In this document: positions 45,354 to 56,024 of the stretch, piece after piece
How the letters are laid out: each line of letters begins with the position of its first letter
Numbering within the stretch: position 1 is the first letter of the stretch
Origin: Ischnura elegans
Lineage: Eukaryota > Arthropoda > Insecta > Odonata > Coenagrionidae
Direction of reading: 5' to 3'
NCBI RefSeq assembly: GCF_921293095.1
Contig: NC_060251.1
Coordinates: forward strand, 64,559,585 to 64,623,584
DNA: 64,000 bases
Made by a program: the position numbers and the translations under genes
The notes under the pieces: generated by a model
Databases searched by the model: none
What the model saw: the letters and a program-made list of their open reading frames with translations, nothing else
Told to the model about the DNA's origin: nothing

Positions 45354-45980
45354 TAGGGTGGTTTCCTTTTTTTTCCTAAATCGAAAGATTATTACTCCTG
45401 GAGTACGTATTTCACGCTTTTAGGTTTTTAAATGACAATATCTATTTTTCGCGATTAAATGAAATATGAAAATTTTCAAGCGCGCGAAAACGCGACGGGT
45501 AAGTATGAATGCCGGGAAAACTCCGTGTGACGTCGTTCTGGTTCCCACTGCCGCAAGTGAGGTGACCTTGGGGCGAGGCTCTGAGCTCTGATACGACGAA
45601 GGATGCTGTCACGTAGCAGAGTACCATGCTAGCTGGTAGCGCTTGGCTTAAATAAGGATTATTAATACCATATCAAACGAAGAAAACTTTCCGACCTTAG
45701 CCAGTTTTTGAGCTCTGTGCCTCATGCATGCATTGGTAACCTCAGACGATGTAAAACTCATATCTACTCGTATAGAAACTAGGTCCCTGTGACGTCACGT
45801 GGAGTGGCATCGCATGGGCCCCAATCTGGCCTTTTTCAAATGAGGATAAAATCGACCCTTGCCATTGGTCTAAACCGGTATTTCTAAAACCAAATAATTT
45901 GTATATTATGAATACACTAATGGTGGGTAAGGAATCGCAATCAATGCCTTTCGTTTTCTTTGATGAAGGAAACTACCCTA
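45354..45980. mobile_element. TAGGGTGG MITE copy 3
   Basis: The ends TAGGGTGGTTTCCTTT and GAAGGAAACTACCCTA are inverted and TA-bounded. It lacks about 30 bp of the mid-region present in copies 1 and 2 ('AATAAGTGATTATTAAG'). TGACGTCACGTG is preserved at 45790-45801. Confidence 0.9.
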
Positions 45981-45984
45981 TTGC

Positions 45985-48475
45985 CACAACCAGGGTGACT
46001 TCGTTAGTGTTTCTGTGGAGAGGGTGATTTGAAAGCCAACGAAAAAAGGCGTGAATAAATAGCCAAGAAAGTTTTTTTAACAGGCTATGGGAGAAAATTT
46101 TAAATAATATATAAATTTTATTCGGGAATTAACCAAGTCAACCAGCAACTTAATTTAAGTAACTATTATATAAATAATTTATCCGAAGCATTCATTCAAA
46201 ACAAATGTATTTCATTTATAAAAAATTCACTCATTTCAAATTCATCATGAATAACAGAGCTAAATCAGTATTAAACTCCACGGGTTTTCATTTAGATCGC
46301 ATTTTGGCTATAAATTTGATGTTTTTCAGATAAAAGAAAAAAAATTCGTGGGAATACAATATTGTTCGTGAGATATAATTTCGGTAAAACAAGTTGAGAA
46401 TAATCTTTTCTGTTTCAGGGGAGCATGTATGTTGCATGTGATTTAAAATAAAATGTAGGAATATCCTAGAAATAAAATTATCCTCCAGGACCAATGAAAT
46501 AAAAAGGTAGCATAACTAGACCCATGTGGTTACATAAAATCTTGATAAAAGCTGTAGTCTCAGTGAAAGGAAATTGAAAAAAATTCTGCGGAAAACATCA
46601 AATGAGAGGCATGAATCATGCATGAATCTAAAAAATAAAATGTATCAAATAATGATTTGCGAAAAAGAAAGGATAGGCCAGCATAAAAATAGAAAGAGGG
46701 GATAAAATTAAATGTTAATATGTTTTTTTTATTTATGGAATCGGAAGTCATATCAAAGATTGTATATTATAATTAAATATTAACAATTAAAATTTTAAAT
46801 AATTACGTGCTCAAAGTAAGTCAACCTATTATATTCACCAACAGACTTTTAAATTACATTTTTCAACAAAGTGGCATCGACCTTCTAATTCGGTAGGAGT
46901 AGGCATAGTTAAACTTCCGCGCATGGACAAGAATTCGACATAGAGAAGGTTCGTAATTTCTTGTGACAATTTTCATAATTTTTACTTCAGTGAAATAATT
47001 GAAGATAATATTTTTATCGCTATTTTAAATGGCTATCTCAAAATATTTCAAGGTGAAATTTTAAGTACTTCTATTCGGCAATTTATGTAGTTTTAAAATT
47101 CTAAATTTTTACCTCCGAGAAATATTTCCTTTTACTCTTCTGCAGAGTTAAGAATTTACCCCTGTGGTCTAGTGACCTTTCTGTTATCTATCGCTCATCT
47201 TACCAGTTTGAAACATCTCCATTCACGAGGTTGTCGTCCCTAGCTAGATACACCTACAAAGCATTCGAGATAAGTATCATAAAAATATTTCATCAAATAT
47301 TTTCTACACCCTCATCCGCAAGCTGCATTTATCTTTTTTCTTAGATGCCACATTTGTAGTCAGGAAGGAATATGGTGGTTTCATGGACGAATTACATCAC
47401 AAAAAAACACATTTAAGAAAAATCATGCGCGAATTCTCGTGCATTTTTTTTTTTGTAATGGAATGTCTTTCTCTCTATGTGCCATCAATTATCAGCACCC
47501 GCCTGTGATGCTTAGGTACCAATCATTATTCGAGATAAAAAAAAGATGGGTCTATTAAAAGAAACTTTCCTCTCCGAGAATCTAACCACTAACGATTGAA
47601 ATTCCATCTCAAGGTGATATGTGGTCGAATAGTTTTAAACGTATCGGCGGCATAGGACCTTTCTTATACAAAGGTGGAAATATTCATGAAAGGACATTTT
47701 TCCCCTTTTTACATGGTGAAGTTAAAGTTAGCAGTAAATTGGAATTTCTTGTTCCAACATGAAATTTTATTAATTATTCACCCATGAATATATTAATTTT
47801 TCAATTCACTTGCACCTTTTAAGTGAGAGGAATAGTCTCATGCCGTTTTATAGCAAAGGTAGATTGGTTTTTGTTACTTTTTGACCATAGAATCACATTC
47901 AGCACATTTCCACAGCATTCTGTGCGGCAGTTTTGCGTTTTTCAAATAAATGTCACATTCCCATTTCTAGCCAATGAATGTGGTGATCAGGAAAGGGTTA
48001 CGGTCTCACACTGGAAAATCGCACGATGGTATTTTAACGCCTTGATTCCCATGAGCAGTGGGAAATCAAGGCCAGTGAAGACAGAAGGCTAGTAAAGAGA
48101 GTAAAGACTGTTAAAAGATATGGAATTCTAAACATTTTCCCTGATAATATCCATTTTACCCCAAAGTACCGGATGAGATTGGGATATTATTAAAGTAGAT
48201 TATAGAAGTCATTTTTCCGTGTACAATACGAGACCATAATACCTGCAATTGTTTATCTCTATGATAGCTTGTTTTGGACTAGATAAAAAAGCCTCTGCAT
48301 GTATCGTCAATAACTTAGTATGTTTGTAAATACTAACTACCTGCATAAATATTTGGTAAGTTAAATCTCATGCATGAATCACTTACTATGCTAACTTTTC
48401 GTTACTTCTATTACCAACTAGTAGTTTTATTCATATGGTAGCATGTTTGTGTCCTTAGCACTGTCCTCATAACTG
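45985..48475. other. Mostly unassigned AT-rich stretch
   Basis: No gene recognised. 46395-46560 ('GGGGAGCATGTATG', 'GTGATTTAAAATAAAATG', 'ATTATCCTCCAGGACCAATG') recurs diverged at 50685-50850. Confidence 0.5.
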
Positions 48476-48479
48476 GTCG

Positions 48480-48630
48480 GAGCGCGTGTCGTTGTCCGAT
48501 GTCCGGAAAGCTTGCGCATATCTGATTAAGGTCAGGGTGAGTGTGGCACTGCTGCATGCGTGGTGTGCAATCACCCCATGCCACACACCCTGGTGGTGGC
48601 TTGCACGGTATCCCGTAGATGTAGATGAAA
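48480..48630 (+). repeat. Interspersed repeat W
   Basis: 'GCGTGTCGTTGTCCGATGTC', 'GCTGCATGCGTGGTGTGCAA', 'CACCCTGGTGGTGGCTTGCA' and 'GTAGATGTAGATG' also occur in the spacer and right arm of the inverted repeat at 26.3-26.46 kb. Confidence 0.65.
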
Positions 48631-48699
48631 ACATTCTTCCTCGATCCCTCCTTCCCCTTCTCACCCTTTCTACCCTTCTCCTCGTTTTATCACCGTTGT

Positions 48700-49015
48700 A
48701 TCCATGTAAAATGCCATCACCCATAACCAGTATCAGTCTAAGCCTTTACAGTAAAAAAGATAGATTCAGAATATTGTTTTTCCACTATCAATTAGAGACT
48801 ATAAAAGCCGAACACCCTAGAGGTGGCTCGCTGGGTATTATATAGGCATAAACTATTTTTACCATTAAGTTAATTTAGGAGGAAATATAAGATACCTTTT
48901 TGCATTATTTAATTTCGCATAGCAATATCTTCGACGTAAATATGTCTGTCAAGATCTTGAAGCAATGCGCGACTATTTTTTTTTACCAATTCTTGAGCGA
49001 ACTTTTGCTCACGGC
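48700..49015 (+). repeat. Duplicated segment S2, copy 1
   Basis: 'ATGTAAAATGCCATCACCCA', 'TTTTTGCATTATTTAATTTC', 'AATATGTCTGTCAAG', 'TTTTTTTTACCAATTCT' correspond in order to 50090-50300. A minus-strand piece of repeat Z ('CTAGAGGTGGCTCGCTGGGT') is embedded near 48810-48845. Confidence 0.6.
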
Positions 49016-49144
49016 TCGACATGTCTGCCGGACGCTACGAGGCCACCAAAATGCCACAGATTTCGAATATTCTTCACTGCCTCGCATCCACTACAAAGTA
49101 CAGACTCGACCTCCGCTCAAGTGACATATCAGCAGGGCGGGTGT

Positions 49145-49700
49145 TTAGGCATTCATTGGGTTCATGATCCGCCCAAGTTTATTCTGCGGCGGTAACAAGG
49201 TGCTGAGCAGTGGTTTTATTCCTGCACTGGGGACATCGGTGACAGGCGGTAATCCTGGTCCATCCTCAGGAGCAGGATGCCTCTGTCTCCCCCTCAATCT
49301 CTTGAGGAAGCGGTCCCTGTGGCCATTGTCCGAAATCTGGAGAGAGAACCGCACCTCGAATACCCCTCCGCCAACCGACACGAGCATACTCATCCCCACG
49401 GAGGACTGTTTGGTTTCCTTCTGCATTTGCCACCGACGACGACGTGATGTCCAGGGTCCACGGGGCCCCCCCTCCCGTCTCTCCTCCCCAAAAATCCCTA
49501 GCAGAGGAGGAGGAAGGAAAAAAAACGGAAAAAAGAGGACCAGCTGAGGACGAAATGGCGCACCTGCTCCCTGCTTCAAGGGTCAACCCTCCCCCTCCAC
49601 GTGCGCCGGAGAATGTCCGAATGTCCACTGGAGCTATATCGTTCAGAATGAATCGTTCCAAGTGAACCATTCATGGGCGAGAATCTAATGAATTGAATCA
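49145..49700. other. GC-rich block with overlapping frames
   Basis: Plus frame 49164-49547 and minus frames 49145-49579 and 49266-49670 all lie in the same GC-rich DNA. None has a domain I recognise. It could be a fragment of a host or transposon gene, but no evidence favours one frame. Confidence 0.4.
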
Positions 49701-49719
49701 CTTTTAAATTCGTCTACAC

Positions 49720-49812
49720 CTATGTAATACCCTGCGAGTCACCTCTAGGGTGTTTGGCATACAAATCACGAGCACGCAAGAGGATCCCTACATGCACACC
49801 ACATGCAGCTAT
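49720..49812 (+). repeat. Interspersed repeat Z
   Basis: 'AATACCCTGCGAGTCACCTC', 'TAGGGTGTTTGGCA', 'GCAAGAGGATCCCTACATGC' match the Z copies at 50.9 and 63.2 kb. Confidence 0.75.
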
Positions 49813-49849
49813 GAGTTACAGTATACAGTAAACAGTTACAATTACATTA

Positions 49850-50637
49850 AACTGCAGCTATGAGTTACAATATATTTTAATCTATTTGATAGGTTTTGCA
49901 TATTGAGAATATTGGAACTAAGATTTTATCATACGTAAAAATGTACTGAGGCAAGTCACCCATACATCTCCAGCTAAAGTCATATGTCAATGAAAAATGC
50001 TATGAGTTTCAATATATTTGGTCATAAAAATCTCATGCATATTTACAAAATATAAGTCCACATCCATTCTCCTTATTTGATCAGCGATGTAATTATGTAA
50101 AATGCCATTACACAGAACCAGCACCAATCTAAGCCACTACATTAGTTGTGCAATTGAGTTAATTTAAGTTTAAACATACGAAAACCTTTTGCCTTATTTA
50201 ACTTTGCCATAAACCATATCTTCCACCGGAATATGTCTGTTAGGACCGAGGAATGATGCGATATTGTTTTTTTTTACCAATTCTGTGGTGAGCTTGAGCA
50301 AGCTTGCAAGTAGGTCCACATTCATGCTAAAGCAAAACATGCCAACGGTTAGTAATGCCTATAGCAAATGCATGCAAGGGTAGAACAATGGAAAAATAAA
50401 AACGTACGCTCTAGCGAGTGACACGATTAATTTTATAAATCGAGAAGCCGTTGCCATTCTGTCAAACAGCAGCTATGAGTTTCAATATATTTTAATCTAT
50501 TTGATAGGTTTTACATGCTGAGAATATTGGAACTAAGATTTTATCATACGTAAAAATGAACTGAGGCAAGTCACCCGTACATCTCCAGCTGAAGTCATAT
50601 GTCAATGGAAAAGGCTATGAGTTTCAATATATTCGGT
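49850..50637 (+). repeat. Tandem-like duplicated segments S3 with S2 between
   Basis: About 168 bp beginning 'AGCTATGAGTT.CAATATAT' at 49857 recurs at 50470-50637 with few differences ('GAACTAAGATTTTATCATAC', 'GAGGCAAGTCACCC.TACAT'). Between them, 50090-50300 is the second copy of S2. The arrangement suggests pieces of one larger repeat family. Confidence 0.75.
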
Positions 50638-50684
50638 GAACTTACAGATCGCCTGTATTCGTGAACTTGGTAAAAACAAATCTA

Positions 50685-50972
50685 GAATAATCTTTACTGT
50701 TACAGTGGAGCATGAATACTAAGTGTGATTTAAAATGAACGATAGAAATGTTCTCGAAATAAAAATATCCTCCGGTACCAATGCAATAAAATGCAAATAA
50801 ACTAAACGCATGACAGTATGTAAAATCATGAAGAAAGCAGTGGCCGAAATAAGAATCAACACCCTGTTTCGCACTACTACATCTTCATAATACGCTGCAA
50901 GCCGTCGCTACGGTGTTTGGCAGGGAGTAATCAATCACCAGCATACAAGAAGATTCCCTCATGCACACCGTA
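50685..50972 (+). repeat. Duplicated segment S1 copy 2 plus repeat Z
   Basis: 50685-50850 parallels 46395-46560. 50885-50972 is a repeat Z copy ('GTGTTTGGCAGGGAGTAATC', 'AGAAGATTCCCTCATGCACA'). Confidence 0.65.
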
Positions 50973-51280
50973 AGGTCATAAAAATGTTACGCATACTGAA
51001 AAATTACACTTCCACATTCATGAAAAGTCAAAACTGCTATACTATCCCTGCAGGCAATATATGCCGATAAAGCTAGAACACACAAAAAACGCTGTTAGAA
51101 ATACAAAGGCAATTCAGAAAAATGCATTAAGAATGCATTAGTTAGTAGGTTATACTCAGTGCTGTAGTTGGGAAAAAAATTTAGACGGCACTCACCAAAC
51201 TTTGCCCACAGCTGAACGTGTATTATATGTCCGGCCGCGATTGAAATGTCAAATTCCAACTCTTATATTAGTTCCAAGTT

Positions 51281-51745
51281 GTGCCACGAGATAACTCTGA
51301 ACAAATAAATAATCATTTGGGATTTTTCTTTCTGAAGTCAGTTGGACAATTTACAGTAGGGCTATTTTTTAAAAGATATTTTTTAAACCGAATTCCTTGC
51401 CAGACCTGTGGGAAGAACTACATCGGCGAAACAGGCAGATCGGTTAAAACACGTCTAGAGGAGCACGAGAGAGCAATTCGACTGGGGCAGTCAACGAAGT
51501 CCGCAGTAACCGAACACGCAGCACTGGGCCACACAATCGACCTTAAGGAAGCAAAAATTGTGGCGAGAGTGAAAGGCTTTAAACAGAGACTCGTAAGAGA
51601 AGCAATAGAAATATCTAAAGAGGAGAAAAACAACTTTAACAGAGACACTGGCCTTAAAATCAGCCGTACTTGGCAACCCGTAATCGGCAAAGATAATCGA
51701 CAACCTACTCCTCCAACCTCTCACTCCCCTCCCCCCACCACCTGA
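51281..51745 (+). CDS. Penelope-like GIY-YIG endonuclease domain (partial)
   Basis: The frame has 154 codons. Homology begins at about residue 38 ('RIPCQTCGKNYIGETGR'), with the paired Cys and YIG, then 'RLEEHERAIRLG', 'SAVTEHA' and the end 'NFNRDTGLKISRTWQPV'. The canonical first motif (GIY/GVY) is altered, as the upstream residue is R in 'NRIPC'. The first ~37 residues, including the Met, come from non-PLE or decayed sequence. The domain would nick target DNA for PLE insertion in an intact element. It is roughly 40% identical by eye to the 9.1-kb copy, so they are separate subfamilies. Confidence 0.85.
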   Translation: MPRDNSEQINNHLGFFFLKSVGQFTVGLFFKRYFLNRIPCQTCGKNYIGETGRSVKTRLEEHERAIRLGQSTKSAVTEHAALGHTIDLKEAKIVARVKGFKQRLVREAIEISKEEKNNFNRDTGLKISRTWQPVIGKDNRQPTPPTSHSPPPTT

Positions 51746-51900
51746 CACGTATACCTATATATACCAATTTTAAATCCCACCTCTTCAGATTCCCTTGAGA
51801 AAGCGACCAGCATCGGTCGGGAAACGTTGGGGCCACCCAAAATCTGACGCGGCGACATAGCCCAAAAGTTTTAATTCAACATGAAAGTTTATTTACTATA
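51281..51900 (+). mobile_element. Penelope-like element, 3' portion
   Basis: A GIY-YIG coding end (to 51745) is followed by a tail with 'CCCTTGAGAAAGCGACCAGC' and 'TCGGTCGGGAAACGTTGGGG'. This is the same arrangement (stem, then GAAACGTTGG) as in the other PLE tails here, but a different subfamily. The reverse transcriptase part is absent upstream of about 51390. Confidence 0.85.
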
Positions 51901-51962
51901 CCTAGTCCGCCTGCGTAGTTGAAATATCCATTGTAAATTTTTTTTAATTGTATGAGATTGAG

Positions 51963-51966
51963 AAAA
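51963..51966 (-). terminator. Pol III terminator of tRNA-Asp
   Basis: A run of four T on the minus strand five nucleotides after the discriminator base, the usual pol III stop signal. Confidence 0.7.
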
Positions 51967-51971
51967 TAATC

Positions 51972-52043
51972 CTCCCCGGCGGGGAATCGAACCCCGGTCT
52001 CCCGCGTGATAGGCGGGGATACTGACCACTATACTACCGAGGA
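51972..52043 (-). tRNA. tRNA-Asp with AUC anticodon
   Basis: The 72-nt minus-strand sequence folds as a complete cloverleaf. The acceptor stem TCCTCGG/CCGGGGA is fully paired with one T-G wobble. The anticodon stem is CCCGC/GCGGG around loop CTATCAC, and the T arm is CGGGG-TTCGATT-CCCCG. The body matches eukaryotic tRNA-Asp(GUC) except that position 34 is A, giving anticodon AUC. A TTTT pol III terminator lies just downstream on the minus strand (51963-51966). Intact stems and terminator suggest a recent or functional gene. The anticodon makes correct decoding doubtful, so it may be a single-base-mutated paralogue. Confidence 0.88.
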
Positions 52044-52049
52044 TGTGAT

Positions 52050-53040
52050 ACAAAATGACGAATTTTAAGAGCCAAATGTATACCTCGCTGTAGCGATCGC
52101 GGTGTCGGGTCGGTGACGCTCACGCGAATTCTATGCTTTTTCCCCATCCCGCAAAAGTGCTTAACGCCGCTAAAGAAGTTTTCACTTCAAAAAACTGAAG
52201 TCTTAATCTATTACGTCCTACCGCCTATCGCTCTTATTTTATTAATATGATCTGATCTACCGTAGTATGTTGGCGTTCGTTGATTCGGAGCTATTGAATA
52301 GCCGAATGATGAACCTGATCATATGAACCGAATCATCGGCATGAACTGGAATCCCCCACCTCTACGGCCCCTATTCCACCTCCTGCTAGCCCATCGCGAC
52401 GCGGCGGCAGACAGCCTTTGGCGGGCGACCGACGCGTGCGGCACGTCCTGTGCAAGCGTTCATATCTCCGGAGTCGATCTCAGAACGAAAGAGGAGGGAA
52501 GGTTTTGACTGATTGCTACCAGGAGAGGCAAGAGGTTGATTTGCCGAGAGGAAGTTTGGACGTATCTGAAAAGGGACATCGCAGAGAATTCAGCGAAGTG
52601 GAATCCTACGGACGATCAAACGCATATTATTCCGATACAGCCATCTGTCGAAAGAGAAGAAAATTCACTCCGGCTTGTTATTTAGTCACTTTACTTTTAA
52701 ATCCAAAAGGAGCGTTGAGATGCTTAGGAATTCGTCTCGATCTTAGCATCAGGTTATTGACTTTATTTCTGACTATTTCTCGGAAAACGATTTGCTTTCC
52801 ACATTCAAGGCGTGTTTACCTCACCGTATCAGATTTCACTCTGCATTGAATTGACCGGTGCACCGCTGACCGCGGCGTTCAGGCTCAACAATTAAGTTTA
52901 GATGTCGTCTGATTGGCTGATGCTCGAAATTCGAACATCGAATACAAAATTTAAGGTGGTAGGGGTGACAATTTAAAGATTTTTTCCCATGAACATGAAG
53001 TCGCAACTGCTACGTGTATTCCATGTATTCAATAAATGTT
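52050..53040. other. Unassigned stretch
   Basis: A 143-codon frame at 52418-52849 and a 61-codon frame at 52323-52508 have no recognised motif. CTGATTGGCTGATG at 52909 resembles the CCAAT-like word at 12036. Confidence 0.4.
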
Positions 53041-53046
53041 TGTGTT

Positions 53047-53432
53047 GCCATAGGTCAGTAACTAAGGAGTTGCGACCCCATGTTTATGGACAAAAAACAC
53101 TTAATATTAGTCTATTAGTATTAGAATTCTATTAGTAATAGATTACGAGCCGACACCGAATGTTCACGTTGAATCACTGATTGAGTGAGAAGAATGATAA
53201 TAGGCGTTTTTGGTATTTTAAAAATGGGTGAGATTAATACTTACTACGGACATCATTACCATTCATGCTCATTTTTAACTGCAAAGTGCATCCAAAAATA
53301 TTTTACGTGCCCATAGGTAAGTAATTAAGGAGTTGCGACCCCATTATGTTTATTGACAAAAAATACTTAAAATTGTCTCCCCTACCACCTCCTGAAGTAT
53401 TGCAGATTCCTCCTGTGACACCCTGCAGGTGC
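53047..53432 (+). repeat. Two copies of interspersed repeat X
   Basis: 53047-53110 is a partial copy and 53310-53432 a longer copy of the repeat at 33425-33548 ('AAGGAGTTGCGACCCCAT', 'TGACAAAAAATACTTAAAAT', 'TGAAGTATTGCAGATTCCTC', 'GACACCCTGCAG'). Confidence 0.65.
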
Positions 53433-53434
53433 AA

Positions 53435-54125
53435 GAATTCGATTCCAAAATTCCATCTAAAATTAACGGTCATAGTAAAAATTGAGCACCATAACGCACA
53501 CTCCAATTCTTCACATCTTATTTTTTCATTAAATCTGATTATGTTATATCACCCTAAAATCTCATATTCAATTTCTTTGTGGGGCAGTACACACGTGCGC
53601 ACATAAGTATTCCAAAGATAATTCAGCCCGTTCACGAGCAGGAGCAAATTGAAGGAGGGTTTAATTTTTATAGAGAATCGGAGTTAATGCCTTGAGTTAG
53701 TGATACAAGAAAGTGACTGTAAAATCCATGGCCCTCTGTAACACTGTTTTTGAAAATAGTCGCTCATTACTGTCTGTATTATTGAAGTGTAGACACTATA
53801 CATCCTTTACGTGTAAGGCTATCAGCATCTTTCGTTACATTCAATCTTCTAATGTGTTACATTATTGAAATAAACGGTTGCAATTTTCCACGATTATAAA
53901 ATTGATTCCGACCAAGTTTTTGATTTCACTTCATCCATTGCTTTCTGTCGCATCAATGATACACCATTGCCCCAGCACCAAATGTTTTCGCGTCTTTTTT
54001 CAGCATAGCTCACATACTAAAATAGAACAATGCGAAAGATGGAATTGGGATCTCAAATTACAAGAAAAATGATAGCAATCACCGGAATACGTTTTACGAG
54101 CATAATACAGGAACGCTATAAAAAT
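53435..54125. other. Unassigned stretch
   Basis: AT-rich, with no gene or element end recognised. Confidence 0.45.
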
Positions 54126-54129
54126 GTGC

Positions 54130-54910
54130 CTCTCTAAGAAATCGCAGAATACTCTACTCTGTGCCTGCCTTTTGCATTTAAATTGATGGTTTCTTTTGAC
54201 CCTTTGCATAAGCCAATACGGCAGATATTAAAACAGTTTGCAGATTTAGAGATAGTCTTGTCAGTTTTACAGACCCATTAGAACAACTCGGGTTGGAATC
54301 ACTGTCAGTCCGTGTATGGAAACTACACTTACCTATTACGTATATTTCAGAACAGCTAATTTACCGAAGAAGTTAGTCCTATCTGACGAACGACAACGCA
54401 ATTCGGTAGATCAGATTATAAATATAAAATAAGAGAGATATACTGAAGGAAAAAATATATTTAGAATCTCGTTTTTTCTGCGATAAATAAGAGACTATAA
54501 CGGTAGAGTTGGGACTTATTAGTAGGTTAGTTCACTTGTAGTTAAGCCTACTAACTTGCTTGCATGTTTCTGAATTTTCTTAGCATTTCGAACATCATTT
54601 TTTTGCTTTATAGGCAGATTGCCTCGATAAATAGCATATAGAATAATCCCATAGCTTATGTGTCATAGGTAGCGTGTATGTTTCATAGTGCATGTTCGTG
54701 GAAGTAAACTTTAATTCCCAATCCCATGCATGGTGTTGTGCATGGGATGTTGGTAATGCCAAAAACCTCGCGCTGTAGGTGGCTTGCAAGGGAAGATGAG
54801 ATGTAAATTGACGGTTTCCTTTCACCCCTTCCCATACGCCAATACAGCAGCTAGCGAAGAAGCATGTAGATATTGCATGGCTATCACGATATCCGAATCG
54901 ATACATCGTA
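54130..54910 (+). repeat. Two diverged copies of an unnamed repeat
   Basis: 54172-54235 ('AAATTGATGGTTTCTTTTGA', 'CATAAGCCAATACGGCAG') and 54804-54856 ('AAATTGACGGTTTCCTTTCA', 'CATACGCCAATACAGCAG') are related. Sequence between is AT-rich without other recognised features. Confidence 0.5.
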
Positions 54911-54914
54911 ATAT

Positions 54915-55840
54915 CTTACAGTACAACCCCAAGCCCTCATATCGTCGATAACCCTCACTCATCCTCTATCCCGGAGGCCACAGTTTGCCCAAGCGGGACC
55001 CCTCTCTCTCCCTCCCTCCCTCATTCTCGCATTCACCCTGCCCAGTGGCTTTTTAGCGCACTCTCACCCCAAATCGCCCAAAAACGACGCGGGGCGAGCC
55101 ATCAGTTTGTCGTGGAAGGGATGGGGAGGCAGGTCGAAGTGAATGGGGGGGAGAGGAGGAAGCAAAAAAAAATGGGAAACGTCTTCCAACGGTTAAGAGC
55201 GTGCGCGGCGAGAGAACTTTGTCCTCGAGCCATTCAAAACCCCAAGGGCGCACCCACAGCGATCCCCCTCTCCCTTGATACTAAAAACCCCTCCGATCAC
55301 AACCAACCCTGCCCTCCACACACTCCCCGTGACCCCTGCAGATCCTTTCCGGAAAAACGGAAAAAGCGAAAAGGCGAGATTTTTGAATCCCCGCTTGCCC
55401 TCCATCAATCCTACGCTTTCTGCGTCCCCTTCCGATGGATTGAATGGGAATGGTCGCGACCCCATGCGGAGGACTAGGGAACTAAAACCTCCCTAAGCAT
55501 TTCGAAGCCTTCCCACTCCACGGGACTGGAGCTAAAATGGGAATGATTGCAAAATAAGGCCTCAATGGGAGGTGAGTTGGCCCGTGCCCAGACTCGACAC
55601 TCGCGTCTCCTGGTCGCGCAGCTGGGATGGATACGGTAAGGGAGCGAGACGAGTCAGCTATGTAGATATCTCTAATCAAAATGGTTGTGAATGAAGAAAA
55701 CTAATCCAGTAAATGCGGAGATGAATATTTTTCAGAAGGTGTCAAAAAAACGTAAATATTTACTTTCAATGCGAAGTGTCTGTAAACCCTATTTAAAATT
55801 ATTTCTTGATAAAAGCTTTCGCGACTCATGATGATTAATG
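54915..55840. other. GC-rich unassigned stretch
   Basis: Pyrimidine-rich then mixed. Frames 55112-55477 (plus) and 55193-55465 (minus) overlap and lack domains. Confidence 0.45.
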
Positions 55841-55844
55841 AACG

Positions 55845-56019
55845 ACATACGCGTGTATACCGCGTGGTATATCGGAATTTGCCCCGACGTTTCGTGACCG
55901 ACTGCTGGTAACTTTATCAAGGGAATGGTGATTACCATTCCTTTGAAGATATGACCAACAGTCGGCCACGAAACGCCGGGATAAAATCCGATACACCACG
56001 CGGCATACACCCGTAAGTC
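55845..56019. repeat. Palindromic element with CGAAAC core (PLE-like)
   Basis: Arms of about 85 bp meet near 55930. The left arm on its minus strand reads 'CCCTTGATAAAGTTACCAGC', 'GGTCACGAAACGTCGGGGC'. The right arm reads 'CCTTTGAAGATATGACCAAC', 'GGCCACGAAACGCCGGG'. Outer arms share 'CGCGTGGT.TATCGGA' with its complement. The layout matches the PLE tail at 51.8 kb (CTTGAGA…GGAAACGTTGGGG). Confidence 0.85.
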
Positions 56020-56024
56020 ACTCT

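Noticed and set aside
49145..49670. Three overlapping frames of 127-144 codons
   Set aside because: A GC-rich block; no frame is favoured and no domain is seen.
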